DNA of 64,000 bases from Ampullaceana balthica (GCA_944989445.1 CALYLW010000684.1:314316-378315), one strand, 5' to 3'; shown: positions 45,288 through 58,489, counted from the first letter of the stretch. Numbers and translations: made by a program. The notes: a model not told the origin generated them from the sequence alone.

Positions 45288-46180
45288 AAAATCTAAATTA
45301 CGTCAAAAATGGAGCTCTTAACGCTCGTCTGTTTAAAGAACTGCGCAAATAAATTGATTCTGATCACGAGGTTCTTTGTTTCTACAATGCAGTAGAAAGG
45401 TTGTCGAAAGGAAATGTAGTGAATCTTGTCTTTGAATTGAAATATAAAATGAGGTTGTTTCTGGGAGTGCAAGGGAAGCATGAACTTTTGGTACACTTTA
45501 ACTACGAAGATTGGTTGAAAAGAGTAGCATTCTCTAGCAGATATATTAGAACTGTGAAACAGACTGAACCTGAAACTTCAAGGAAAGGAAACGAATATTA
45601 TTGCATTTCTAGATAATTACGGGACATTTTTTTATCCAAGCTGCAAACTGATGAAAAAAAATGTAAGTCATGGAAACATTGCCATATTTGAGAAACTCTC
45701 CACTCTCCAGTGTTGTAGATAAATGTGTATATGAAATAAATGGAACTTTAAAGGAGGCGGTTACTGCATCTCGAATCGTTTGAAAACCAACTGCAGGATT
45801 ACTTCCTTGAGCTGAAATAAGAAGAAACTACATTGACGTGAAATCCATTTTCTGCTTCGCTTGATGTAGCCAGCATTCTCGATGAGTTACAAGATAAATT
45901 TGCAGAATGATTCCTCGGCACGTAACTTGTTAAACGAAAATTTTGCTCACACAGTTTTGGGGTGGTATGTATCATTCATACCCAAATGTGACGATGCTTG
46001 CCTTTCTAGTTTTAGTTCCATTTGTGTCTACATATCTCTGTAAGAGTGGATTTTCAACTTTTCTTTATTAAAAAACAAATATAGAAATAAATTAAATGTT
46101 GAGAATTGAGAATGACATGAGGTTGGCGTTAATAAAAACTTATCCGACAATTTTGAAGCTGGTTGATGACATGTAATTTC
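45288..46180 (+). pseudogene. hAT (ZBED5/SCAND3-like) transposase C-terminal half
   Basis: One frame with stops reads LNYVKNGALNARLFKEL, ERLSKGNVVNLVFELKYKM, HFNYEDWLKRVAFSSRYI. Further frames give FAHTVLGWYVSFIP, KNKYRNKLNVEN and EMRLALIKTYPTILKLVDDM, matching the order of the family's C-terminal half. Many stops and frameshifts, so non-functional. It is followed by a hAT right end at 46265-46347. Confidence 0.7.
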
Positions 46181-46264
46181 AACCATCACATTTAATTAAG
46201 TATTAAACATAATTTAAGATGAAATTACACTGAAAAATTATTTTTTTTAAAAACTGATTGAAAA

Positions 46265-46347
46265 TGAATTTTTCAATTGCATGGTGGGTCACGGGTCACA
46301 TGTCTTTATAAAAACTGGTCGCCACCCGAAAAGGTTGGGAACCGCTG
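46265..46347. mobile_element. hAT element right terminus
   Basis: GGTGGGTCACGGGTCACATG ... GGTTGGGAACCGCTG. The last bases are the complement of CAGCGGTTCCCAACC, a common hAT terminus. It lies ~85 bp after the transposase remnant, in the right orientation to be its 3' end. The matching left end was not seen. Confidence 0.6.
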
Positions 46348-46929
46348 GTATAGAGGCTTTATTAACTTGCACTCACTTTAGTCAACCAACGTTATTAAAT
46401 TCTTGAATTTGAAAATACAATTGTTAGATACGGATCGATTTATAATTTAACATGCAGATATCCTGGTTTTTACTTGGGCATCAATATACGCACAAATATT
46501 ATCGGGCTCAGAAAAAGTATTCTATTCGCCCTTAACTAAGGTCATGTTTATTGTATAAACAGAATTTATGTTTTTGGAAAATGCCTTCCGATAACCAAAG
46601 GCATCATTTGAAAAGCTATTATGCTGACGAATGATGAAACTTATATGTGACAAGCTCTAATGATTTTGATAGAATTGTCTATCTAAAGAATGATTTTTAA
46701 GTTAGATGATGTGGTTTACTAAATCGTAGTCTTTTTTAGAAACTGTAAAAATTTTCTTGAATACTTTAATTTCAATCTTGATTTAAAATCTGATACAACT
46801 TACATTTTTTTAAAAAAATAAGGCCTCACAAAATAATTTCGTTACAGCAGCTAAAAAAGCTACAATGAAAATATTAAAAGATATTAATACAGAAAAAAGA
46901 ACCCGTTTATTTTAGTGATATAAGTATCT

Positions 46930-47870
46930 GCCAAACAATTTACGCATAAAGTAAAATAGAACTTAATAGTCTGTTTTTTTTAAAATTGGTAGTGTGTGTT
47001 TTATTTATGATATAAATAAATACATTTAAATACTTTTAAATTCTATTTCCGAAATCGTATAAACATACATTTTTAATGTTAACTTAATATTGGATATCTC
47101 CTTAATAGGTATGTATTAATTAGAAATTTTTCTGTACTAATAAAATCCTTAAATCCCTAATAACAAAATCTCCGACTTGCATTTCGCATGCTCATTCCTT
47201 TAAGTTTACCTTTTAAAGTTAAGGATCAATGATCTTAACATATTACCAATGCTGGCATTCTTTTTCATTAGCTATTCAAATATACAATTTCATCTTTGGC
47301 TACCGGACTGATTAACAGATGTAGATCAAACTTATTACAAATAAACCTGAAACCCCTTAATTAATTTGTTTTGCGAATTGAACATATCATATAAATTCCT
47401 TGTAGCCGGAATGACATTATCCATTTACAAAAATAATTTTTGTCATTGATCCACTTGTCTTTATAAACAGACGGTTGAATCTTTTTTTAAATGTGGTATA
47501 CAATTTCTTTATTATTCATAAACAAAATCTGGTGTTGTGGTATGGAATATAATTTATAAAATATGATGCCCTATCGGAAAACGGGATATAAAAAAAGAAT
47601 TTAATTCCTTTTTGAAATTATACCATTTGCATGAAAGCATTAAATTTAAGCCGCAAAATATAGAGAACTAGAGAAATTATTAAATATCATTTTCACATTG
47701 AACTGCCTATAACGACGTTAGAAAAGTAGAGTTATTTTTGGTGCAGTACTTAATTACTTAATAAGACTATAATTTAAATGACCAACTTTCTAAAATCGTT
47801 TACTGTCCAAATACGGTGCGCAGATTTTCATGAAGCCTTTTTAATACACTGTATTTTTTTCTTTAAACTC
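46930..47870 (+). mobile_element. Diverged internal fragment of the Helitron A-C family
   Basis: Clear colinear similarity to 19090-19620 (CTTAATTAAT...TTGCGAATTGAA, CAGACGGTTGAATCTTTTTT, ACAAAATCTGGTG, AAAATATGATGCC, TTCCTTTTTGAAATTATAC), but with many substitutions. An old copy. Ends not identifiable. Confidence 0.6.
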
Positions 47871-48314
47871 TTTTAGAAGCTACATTTCATTTATAAAATC
47901 AATATAAATAATTTGCAATCTCTGTCACATCTGTAGTGTCTGTCCGTGACGCTACTAATTTTAGAAAGCAGCGCACCCAATTACTGCACCAATGCATCAA
48001 AAGGTGTATAAATTAAAATGTGGCTAAAGATGGTTTTGTTGACTTCTTCAAAATTAATTGCCCATCTCTCAACATACCGGCACCTGTAACACTTGCTGGA
48101 ACAGCCCTGGATGATGTTTACGAATATTTCGTAATTAGCCGAAAATCAGCTGCAAATGTCAATTTACGGATAAATCTGGCTAATCCGGATATCAGCCGAA
48201 AATATATGTCAGCCAGCCGAAATTTAAAAAAAAATTCGGCTGGCAGGTCTAGTTTGGGGAATATAGTTTATCTGTTTAAAAGACACACGTTGAGTCGCAA
48301 TGTTTGGGATTAAC

Positions 48315-49345
48315 ATTTACCCTGCTGGTTTAGTTTAAGCTATGCAAAAAGGATATTATCAGTGGCTAAGAAAAATTATCAACTCATGCTCCTTCAAATG
48401 AAAAGCACCCTTCGAATAGTTCTCAAAGTTTCCACTCTTTATAGAAATAACTATTCCGCTTATTAGCCTCAATATTACACCAGTGTATACACATTCCATT
48501 TTCTTATTTAAAATCTCTGAGCGTTTACTTTCAATACAAATTTTCTTTAGTGCAGTTTATATAGCAATCGATGCAAAACAATCACTTGTATTATGTAAAA
48601 ACCTAAGGTAAATAAATATTACGCCTAACAAACATTTGAAATTGTTTTTATCACAAATCACATGTTATAACTTCTATTATGTAACCATCTAAGGTAAATA
48701 AATCTTACGCCTAACAAACATTTGAAATTGTTTTTTTTTATCAAAAATCACTTGTTATATGCATCAAATGCTGTTCCGTGTGCATCTTTCTACATATAAA
48801 TTTAATTTTAAGCAACTTAATGTTGTTACTAGCCTGTATAAAATTTTCTTCTGTCCGATAATATACGCAGGTGTATAAAAACTTATATTACAATGTAACT
48901 TTGATAATTCGTCTGCCCTTAAATCATTTTTTCATATATTTCTATAGTTATTTGTCAGGGTTTGAACTTAAGATTTAATCTAAAAGTTAACCCCAAATTA
49001 TTCTTAAAAGAATGTCAACAGTGGCTATGATACAATTAGTTCGACACATATTTTGTTGATTTTAGTAGTGAAATAAACCCTTCAAAATTTTCAAAGGTTC
49101 CCTTCTATATAAAAATAAATGTTAACAACTAATACAAACGTACGCTCTCTCACACATACACATGAACACATGAACACACTCGCGCACATACTTATTCACA
49201 CATATAACTGGGGTTATCAACATATTTTTTTTAAAAAAATCAATAACCTCAAAAAACCACTGCTCTTTTTACATTGTTCCCTTATCCCAAATTATATGAG
49301 CTGAATCAATGACGTCACGTCACATACTATTTAACGGCGCGAAAC
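48315..49345 (+). repeat. Relative of the 5' half of the minus-strand Helitron at 62.6-63.2 kb
   Basis: Shared in order with 62701-63170: TTACCCTGCTGGTTTAGTTT, AAGNTATGCAAAAAG, an (AC)-rich CACACATG...GCACA stretch, CACTGCTCTTTT and AATGACGTCACGTCACA. It includes an ~85-bp tandem duplication (48582-48665 and 48668-48755, TAAGGTAAATAAATNTTACG). Confidence 0.5.
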
Positions 49346-50570
49346 ACCACACACATATATAATATATTTACGCTCAATTATCACTGACGCCTAACGCTAA
49401 GGGAAATCACTCTGCTTTTTTTAAATTTTGCGTTGTAAGCAGTGCTGATTGACTCAAATAGTTATTTTTTGGTGCAGTAATTTGGTGCGCTGCTTTATAA
49501 AATTAGTTTAAAAATCGTGTGGTGATTAGCACTGTAAAAATTATTATATAAATGCTTTGTTTAATTTTCAGGAATAGTTCGTGTTTATCATACAAGGATA
49601 AGTTACTTGGGCTTTTGACATAAAAAATAAAATAATAAAAAATAAAATAAAAAACCATTATAAAATACTATTTGTACATTTAAGAAAGTTTAATATTACG
49701 TATTTATCATACAAGGACAAGTTAGTTGGGCTTTTGAAAAAGACAACTTTAAATAATTAAAAAAAATTGATTTTCATTCAATTAAAATCACATCAAAATT
49801 TCTATTCAAATTTAATTTTTTATAACTATAATTGTTGGCTAATAGAAATTAATTTTTAAATTTAAATGCGATAATTCTAGTTTTTAAACTTACTCAATAA
49901 CCTTCACTGATTTCTTTAAGTATTGATATAGACTCGAGGTTAAGGTAAAGGCAAAAAATTGAAGCACGTTATATATCAATATCCAATTTTCCAGTCCGTA
50001 ATAAATGCAACAACGTGTCTTGAACAAACTAAATGTGGCTTGAACAATTAAAAAAAAATTAATTTAAACAAATATATTTGATCATCCTAAAAAAATACTT
50101 GTAAAACATTTTAAAAAAAGAATACATAAAATTGGAAGAATATTATAGGAGTGAACTTGACAAGATAAAAGTTAATCGGCGTTTCATTGAATTACCCGTT
50201 ACCCAAATATGTCATTCAAACGTAATCTATTGATCTAACCTATATTTTCTGACATCGTGTTCCTTCTTTCAGTGAGTCGTAATTTTTCATCGTTACATGG
50301 TAGAGGATAACACAACCAGCTCTGCCCTGGAATGAGAGATGTGAGTGCAGTGTGGTGTTGTTTCAGATTGGACTTTAGAATTCCCTGTGAAAAGAGTTTC
50401 TCCCAATGCGTTGAGGCTTTTCCGCTGGGAGTATTGTTACGTAACATGTAATGTATTTATAGACATTGTGAGGTCAAAAGAACGCCGAATGGCAATGTGA
50501 TAATTTTCAGAACGAGGTCACACTTTATTAATGTCTAATTGTGATGATAGTCATCTCGACAAATTAGGAA
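49346..50570. other. AT-rich sequence upstream of the third claudin-like exon
   Basis: Two ~45-bp direct repeats (TATCATACAAGGATAAGTTA at about 49577 and 49698). No gene supported. The minus-strand ORF at 50447-50235 has no family support. Confidence 0.35.
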
Positions 50571-50628
50571 ATGTCTTTTAACGGTACAACATTGCTGTGG
50601 AAAATTACGTTTGTTATTCAGATCATTG
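50571..50628 (+). CDS. Second claudin-like paralog, first coding exon
   Basis: 58 nt encoding MSFNGTTLLWKITFVIQIIG with a GTAAGT donor in the same phase as the other two. An AG (AAATTAG) lies three bases before the ATG. Substitutions relative to the 41.4-kb copy include several silent ones, suggesting constraint. No second exon recognised downstream in this window. Confidence 0.55.
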
Positions 50629-53080
50629 GTAAGTTGCATTAGCCAATATCATTTGATAAGAGGAGAGAGCTGGTGCTTACGTCCTACATTTCTATACGAT
50701 CTAAAATATCATAGTGTTGTTGTTTTTTGTTGTTGTTTGTTTGTTAAGCCTTGCTGTATCTATGAGACCTACTAAATAATGGGACCCGCTTTTATTATTC
50801 ATATCAATTTAATTGTCAGTTATTTTTAATCCAAAATAATTATTTCTTTTTTCGATGATGATAAAAATTTACTATAAAATATACTACAAGTTTTTGCAAG
50901 GACACTCGACAAGTAATCTTATCACAATACAAGACAACTGAACACAAGATAACTGAACACAGGGAAATTGAACACAAGACAACTGAACACAACACAAATG
51001 AGCAAACGACTAATTAACGAAGAGACAAGTTAAGGCACGGATAAGGGACCACACTGACAATTGAACCATTAGATTTACACAATACAGGTTATTATTCGGT
51101 TAAATTCTATTTGCTAGATTATATTTACAATTTTACCTCCACGGGCAGTTAGGTGAAGTGAATTTTTGAAATTGTCGATGTCTTACACATTATTTTTCAT
51201 TTTCGATTTGTTTTCCGATCACTTGTCCGTGTGTTCACATGCCATTTGCTCTGTTGTCTCGTGTTCACTTAATGTCGCCTTAAGGTTTTACCAATTTTTT
51301 TTTCAGAACAAATCAGTAACATCGGTCCGTCTGTTTACTTGAATCGAGGCTGATCTAAAATATTTTATAATTTTATTTAGTTAAAAAAATTGTCAATATC
51401 TCCGTTATTGCGGTTGCAAAATTACGTGTGGTATTACAGTCAGGCTTTTAGAGAAATTATTTAATTTCAAAAGTTTGTATGTAGGTCTGACAGAACGTCA
51501 CAAAACGATGAAAGTTTCTGCAAAAAGGCTTCCACAATAAAAAAAAATAGACAAACTAACAAAGGGAAATAAAATAAAACGAAATAAAAACGTGGCTGCG
51601 GTGTAATCAAACATTTAGAAAGAATAGGAACAGATTAGTACCTAGGATATATAACGTATGATAAGAATGGGGATGTCGAAGTTGCAACATCTCATTTTGA
51701 ACAATACATTCATCCCATGTGGTGCGATGTCCCATATTTTTTAATAAGTCTATACTCAAGACTGACTCTGCTGGTCGTGTTACGGTAAGGGTTAGTGCTG
51801 GTGAGAAAAGTGGTGACAGACAGGCAATTCACACCTATTTAGTCCGTCGAAATGCCTGGAGACTGGAAAGTGTCTTGTGTAATCGTTCGTAATTGCTCAG
51901 CGTTCCCACATAAGAGGAGCCTCCCCTTCTTTCCAATGTAGGTGGCAGAACAACTTTTGCAAACAATGGTGTAGACAATTTTGTGGCTAGTACAAAGAAA
52001 GACGTCAATAATCTTGAATGTATCCTTAGGGAAGACAATTCATCCGGTCCGTTTGGGTAACAAAGGGACGATTCTTCTAACGACGGTTGTCGCATTTTAG
52101 TTAAGAACCTTTCATTTGTAGCTTATACCCTCATTAAATAACATATTCTTTCTAAAAGTTTGTATGCGTTTTTCCCCTAAAGTCATGCCATGATTTGGAA
52201 TGTTAAATGCTAGTAAAAATATATGTACAATCGCTACAGAAATACCCGTTAAAACGTTTAACTTCTTGATGGCCACAAATAGTACACTTTTATCATTGAT
52301 ATAAATTAAAAACAGTACAAAATAAGACCAAAATATATAATTGTTAAATAACACTGAAGCTAGCATAAATATGTTTAAAGCTAATTTTGACATATTGCCA
52401 GATAGACGAAAAGACAATATCCTTTAATGGGTCAGCGAAGAATTTAATTTAAAAAATAATAAAAGGAAAATCAAACATCTTTCTTTAAAGAAAGTGGATT
52501 TACAAATTATCTTGACTTATAAGTCACGTATATAGACGTTTTATTTTATACATTTCATACATTTTTTTAATTTTGCGATTTTTGTTATCTATGCCTACAA
52601 GACCATTTGTGATAAGAAATTTGCATTATTCCTTTGGCTTGTTCTCTTTGTGATCAATTATCTAAACTATGACTTGGCACCCAGCTGAGTTTATTGCCAG
52701 TTTGGACAATACTAATAAAATAAGCTGTCAAATCTACTCAAACAGGTAACACCCCTTAATGCTCTAAATAACCAACAAAGGATACATAAAAGATAAAATA
52801 GTTCTAAGCACTATTTACATCACTGACAAAAAAATAATTTATGAACCTTATTTTAGAATAAATTAAATTAGAAAAGATATAGAATTATTACAGTCGTAAC
52901 ATTTTTTTCCGGTGACTTATCCATTTTTAAATAAACTAATAATTAAATTTTGCAAAAATAATTGACCTACTCTACTAAAATTATTGTACATAACTATTTT
53001 CTGTTAATGAATCAATTCAGCCTGCTGTTTTCACACTTTACTGCTCGCACTGTTGTAAATTCTTGGAATGAAAATTATTT
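50629..53080. other. Sequence downstream of the paralogous exon, no exon 2 found
   Basis: Contains ACAAGACAACTGAACAC repeats (about 50927-50995). A minus-strand 101-codon ORF with two hydrophobic stretches (52417-52112) has no recognised homologue, and AT-rich DNA often gives such frames. Nothing else supported. Confidence 0.3.
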
Positions 53081-53529
53081 ACCGTATTTACTCGCATATA
53101 AGCCGAGTTTAAACCTATAAAATACAATACTGAAATCAGGGGGTCGGCTTAGGCTATATGCGCATAAAATAAAATGGACACAAGGACAGACACTAAAATG
53201 TATAACTTTTTTTCTAAATATAAACTTCGTTAATCATAAGTTGTGAGCAACTAATGAGTGAAGGTTCAGATATTATTATAGAAAATAATGTGGAAAGAGC
53301 AGAGCACGTTTTTGTGTCATTGCAAAAGTTAAAAAAATTGGTATGTAGCTGAAAAGTAAGCATTTTAAATCTTTAAAGTAACACATTTCTATGAATAAAA
53401 AAATATGGAGTAAATTTATACAATTTGATGGTCGGCATATATGCGGGTTTTAGCAAAAACTGGCCATTTTAAAGCAGTTTAAAAGGTCGGCTTTTATGTG
53501 ATGTAGGCTTATATGCGAGTAAATACGGT
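53081..53529. mobile_element. MITE with 24-bp perfect inverted ends
   Basis: Starts ACCGTATTTACTCGCATATA + AGCC and ends with its exact complement at 53529. GTCGGC/GCCGAC motifs are mirrored inside. About 449 bp, no coding capacity. A target duplication is not clear. Confidence 0.8.
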
Positions 53530-53914
53530 GAGCGTTTTTTTCTTGTTTTAAATTGCATCAATTACGAAAACAAACTTTTGCATAATTTATAAATTTAAGT
53601 TTCAGAGCACATCATGGTAAAAGACAATCCAAACTCATTATTTCGTTAAGGGACTGCAAAGAAAAGCGCAGCACATTTACCGTCTCTTGTAAGGAAATAA
53701 GCTCTTTGAGATAATCAGTTTAATATCTTTTAAGAAACTGTAAGTAGGTGAAAAGATTTTGTTTTGCGTGCAGCTGTTCGTCAGTGACACAATTTTGTCC
53801 ATTATGTGCTCTCTAACAGGAAATCAATAGAGGAATTTAAAAACTGGGATGAATTGGACTCATTTCTTCATTCACGGTGTAACATGTTCTTCAATATTTT
53901 GTACTTTCTAGTGT

Positions 53915-54848
53915 CTCCGTGCGAAGAGAAAATGTGGAAAATGTTTTAATTAGAGAGTTGCTCTTCGCGGATGACGCAGCCCTTACCTCACATTCAGAGA
54001 TAGGTCTCCAACAGTTGGTCAATAAGTTCTCAGAGGCATGCAAGGATTTTGGTCTAACGATAAGACTAAAAAAGACCAACATTATGAGACAACGAACAGA
54101 CTGCTTCCCAGCAATCTCCATTGAGGGAAACACCTCGGATGTCGTCGAGGAATTTACCTACCTTGGCAGTAACATCACAAGCACACTCTCCCTGGAAAAG
54201 GAAATTGAAACCAGAATCGGCAAGGCTGCATCATTAATGGCTAGGCTGAATCAAAGAGTGTGGAACAATGCACAGCTCACTGATAGGACGAAAATCACTG
54301 TGTACCAGGCCTGCGTGCTCAGCACACTCCTCTATGGCAGCGAGTACTGGATGACCTATGCCAAACAAACAAAGCAACTCAACAGCTTCCACTTACGATG
54401 CTTGCGCAGGATTCTGCAAATAAAGTGGCAGGACAAGATCACGAATGTCGAGGTACTCAGAAGGAGTCATATGCTGAGCATGCACTCAATCCTGAGTGAG
54501 AGGCGCCTGCGGTGGTTGGGACATGTCCGCAGGATGAGCTCGGAGCGCATTCCAAGAGCCTTGCTTTACGGCGAGCTGGCAACTGGTATGCGGAAGAGAG
54601 GACGCCCCTGCTTGCGCTTCAAGGATGTCTGCAAGAAAGACATGACTCTGGCGCAGATTGACCATAAAACGTGGGAGACCATTGCTGAGGAGCGCACCTC
54701 CTGGCGGGCAAAAGTACGCGAGGGCATTCAAGTCGCGGAAGCTTCCCTTACAGCCAGGAGCGAGGAGAAAAGGGCCAGGAGAAAGGGGAAGGGGGTAGAG
54801 GAGCAGGAGGAAACGCCATCATCCCATGAGGTTGGACGGATGCCATAG
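53915..54848 (+). pseudogene. LINE reverse transcriptase, C-terminal half (second LINE family)
   Basis: Open for ~309 codons: IRELLFADDAALTSHSE (catalytic FADD), GLTIRLKKTNIM, EEFTYLGSNITS, LLYGSEYWMTY, LRCLRRILQIKWQDKITN, RRLRWLGHVRRMSSERIPRA, KRGRPCLRFKDVCKKDM and a Lys/Glu-rich tail. It lacks the endonuclease and the first RT blocks, so it is a 5'-truncated copy, but the remaining frame is intact. It belongs to the same family as the broken minus-strand copy at 56-59.6 kb, and it is GC-richer than its surroundings. Confidence 0.75.
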
Positions 54849-56019
54849 ATATAAAAGTGTGTCTCTGAAGTTAGTTATTACAAAAATAGCTTTTTATCCC
54901 ATTCAAATCTTATCAGCCTTAAAAAAATTCAAATTATAAGAAATTGTTTGACTTCCGAAACAATTGAAGACCCTTTATTTATTTGATCCCAACTTCATCT
55001 CATATCAGTTGTATTGGAAAATACAATAAAAATTGTTTTCAAACTATTAAAACTATTTACACAAAAAAGGACACGTATTGGTTTAAAGGGACTCATAGTT
55101 TTTTTTAGTAGAGGCATATAATCTTTATAAAAAATCCTAAATCAAATCTATAAATGTTATAAAGATGACATCAGTCATAGAAGTCTTATATTTTTATGTT
55201 ATATGGTCTTTGTTGATTGGCATTCACTCGACTCAACCAACTTGATGAATTTTAAAAGTAATTAAATTATTCAACTTTAAAATACAAAGTACAATGCTGA
55301 TTCTGGGCGTATCGCAGAGAGACAGACTAAGTGGGGCTGAATTGTGAAGGATTTGGTTCTTGAAGTTGGAAATATTCAGATATTGCTAAGATTCTATTTA
55401 ATTATGATTATGATCATATCATGGGCACAAGATAAAAATATTTAACTAAATCTATACAGTGTTCCTAAATAACTCTGATTGCATGTGTTTGCCGTGTGTT
55501 ATCTGATCCAGCAAAAGCTCTATCGGAGCTGTCCACTTTTTTTTTCCGTGGCAAAAGGGGGACTATGACCTACCCTCTGGAGAATCCGTTGTCATACACG
55601 TCTGTATATTTACAACTTAAAAAAACCCAAATACTTCACAATTAAACCTCTCTTAGCCCGTCTCTCCACGATGCATCCAAAATCAGATATCGATCTGGTT
55701 CCTCGTCCTAACGCTATTCCTCTGCCAATTACATACTGCTTCTACCCAAATTATTCTCCCCCCCCCCAGCCCCGCAATGAAAGCTCAAATCATTCACGTA
55801 CATTTACAGGCACGGATCCCGTGGCTAGTAACCCGCGTTCACTCACACCCAAACATCCTTAACATCATACGGTACCCGACCGTAACACTCATAATGTACA
55901 TTTATGCGGGGCGGTTGCGGCAAATCTTTTTTTTTCCTTTGATTGTTTGTTTATTGTTGTCTTTTGTTATTTGTTTTTTAAAAAAAACATTTACGATTTC
56001 ATTCCAATTTTGATTTTTC
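54849..56019. other. Intergenic sequence, no recognised feature
   Basis: AT-rich with a T9 run and a C8 run (55755-55768). No gene supported. Confidence 0.3.
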
Positions 56020-56090
56020 GCGATCTTGACAAAAAATCAGCATTCTTCGGTCTCGCGAGACGATGGTGCATCACCGTTGAGTTGGGTTGC

Positions 56091-57528
56091 TGTTAAGAAC
56101 TGAATGTCTATATACTACTGTTAAATATTAAGTTACTATACTAATGAAGATACATACGATTAAATTATCCCCACTGTTAAATATTGGGGTATATATTCTA
56201 TAGACATCAATACTTGTATTTGACTCTTGTTGTCTAGGGTTACAGATTACGGGATGCTAATTGAGCTCCCAGACTACTTACAAACGTTATCTTTCTATTA
56301 TCTACATCTAGTCGGCTCTAGCCCCCAGTATTAAGTATTAGTATAGAACTACGCTACAATACCTAATACATATAAATAAACACACAAAACACCTCTCTGT
56401 ACACAACAGAGAGAATATTTAATACATTGAAATAATCATACCAAATAGAATAAGCAATAAACAATATATGGTTAACACTAACGATTTAACATAGACAGAT
56501 AACTAAAACATTAGACGAAGATTAAAACGGATATTATATGAATATGACCCAACTTCCCTTCTGGTCACTCTGGTCAGTGGGTGTGGTCAATTAGATGAAT
56601 GACGGGTCTGTCTCGCGTCACTGCTTCTACCTGCTCCGCAGTCAGGCACGTCTCCCAATTAGGTCGTGCGATCTCTTTCCCGGAGGTCAGTCCGGAGGTC
56701 AAGCCCTTGCTATGTGAACTGAGTGACAGCTTGGTCTGTCCACAGCGATGATCGTCCTCAACAATGGTTCTTACGTTTGAGACAGGGTCAAGTTTTCCCC
56801 TTCCTGGCAACACCAGCACGTCTTCTGCCTGGTCTGCTCCTCTACTATGTTGGCTTGACTAATGGTATTCCCTAACATACTAGCTGAAAACAATAATGGC
56901 GAACAAACCATAACTAACTATCCATAATCAATATTAATATATCAAACAATATATATAAAAGAATGATAAGCATTTAACCATAACATTCATATACAAAATA
57001 CATTTGAAACTATTCTAACTCCAACTAATCAAACCTGAAAACAGACTTCTGAGCTAGGCTCATAACTCCCCACAGTCTTATCACCTTAGAACTTAATTCT
57101 AAACGTGTCTGTGGTCTTCTAAGAGAGAGAGAGAACGCAGTAAGGTTTCTCTCTAGTATATATTGGACCGCTCACCCACGCCTGCCCTAAATTCCCATTG
57201 GTTGAACCTTTCGTCCCATGGATGGTACATGTGACAAACTTAATTCTTATTGGTTAAGCCCTACGTTCCAATGACTTTTGGGTGACCCCTGCAACATCCG
57301 ATTCTCAGACTTTGTCTAACCCAAGTAAAATGTATTGCATCCCTCCAAAAATGGTCTAGCCTAAGTATCCTATTTCGCCCTGATAAACTTTAGCTGACCT
57401 ATCACCAGCGTTTCCAAATCCTTGTCCCTCCAAAGTTAGTGTCTCACACTACTCCCATTACCTCTGAAATTACCCCCCAACGGTTCTAAATTAATGCGAT
57501 TCTCAAACATATGATTTGGTACTCAACA
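56091..57528. mobile_element. Solo LTR, 1,438 bp, with 5-bp target duplication
   Basis: Begins TGTTAAGAACTG and ends TACTCAACA (TG...CA), flanked by GTTGC on both sides (56086-56090 and 57529-57533). The flanking LINE sequence continues across it. No internal gag/pol is present, so this is an LTR left by recombination. Inside are two CCCATTGGTT/TTATTGGTT boxes (about 57195 and 57250), a TATATATTGG stretch and an unassigned 81-codon minus-strand ORF (56819-56574). Orientation is not determined. Confidence 0.65.
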
Positions 57529-57533
57529 GTTGC

Positions 57534-58345
57534 ATTTCCTCGTGTGGCTGAGCAGTCCTATCCTTGAGTGACATTCTTTACCACAGCTTTTGCACACGAG
57601 TTCTGTGCTTCCCAATGTTTTGGCTTTTCTTCTTTCTCTTCTGTCTGTAGCCTCCTCCATCTTCGCCTCCTCGCTACTATGACGCTATCTTTGACCACTG
57701 TGCGCCACGTAGATCGGTCTTCTGCTTTACATTCCCTGCAGTCACGTATGCTTATTCTGGCTGCTTTCCTGTCTCTCTGGCAGACATCTTTAAATCGGAG
57801 AAGTGGGTGCCCTGTCTTCCTCTTTCCCGATGCCAGTTCTCCATATGAAGGTCTTTGAGGATGCGACCAGGGCTCATTCTTTTAACATGTCCTAGCCATG
57901 TTAGGCGTCTTTCACTAAAGATTGAGAACAGGCTTTGGATTTAGGCACACATCAGGACCTTACTATTTAGCTCTTTGTCCTGCCATTTAATGCAAGGATG
58001 CGACTCAGGCACCTCAAGTGGAAGCTATTAAGTTTGCGCTCATCGGATGTATAAGTGATCCATGTCTCGCTACCGTAGAGCAGCTTACTGATGATGCAGG
58101 CTAGATAGACACATAGTTTGGTTTTCTCCGTTAGCTTGGTGTTCTTCCAAACCCGTTTATTTAGTTTAGCCATTGTGGCAGCTGCCTTGCCAATTCGACT
58201 GTTTATTTCGTCCTCGATAGACAGTGAGTTGGAATCTTTGAACCCCAAGTAGGTGAAGCTGTCCACAACCTCCAAGTTTTCATTGTCGATATTGATGGTA
58301 GGAAGAAAATATGTGTTTTGGGCCATGATGTTTGCCTTTTTGAGA
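57534..58345 (-). pseudogene. LINE reverse-transcriptase C-terminal fragment
   Basis: The minus strand resumes with LKKANIMAQNT and reads VVDSFTYLGFKDSNS, RIGKAAATMAKLNKRVW, LLYGSETWITYTSDERKL, FHLRCLSRILALNG. After a frame change it reads FSERRLTWLGHVKRMSPGR and then decays with stops. Confidence 0.7.
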
Positions 58346-58489
58346 CCCCTATCCTATTAACTCGTGAAGGATTCCGGATTCAACGCTTCCGGTTCTGTCG
58401 TCAACTTTTTCGAAACGCTCTTAAACACGTTTTCTGACTTGATAGAGAGCTGAAATTTTCACAGTAGGTTTGGCTTGTGGGGAGGATAA

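Noticed and set aside
52190..52240. MLNASK on the plus strand resembling claudin-like exon 3 (WLNASKAMM)
   Set aside because: Only ~18 bases match. There is no acceptor before it and stops follow, so likely chance.
52112..52417. Minus-strand 101-codon ORF with hydrophobic segments
   Set aside because: No motif, splice context or homologue recognised. Hydrophobic frames are common by chance in AT-rich DNA.
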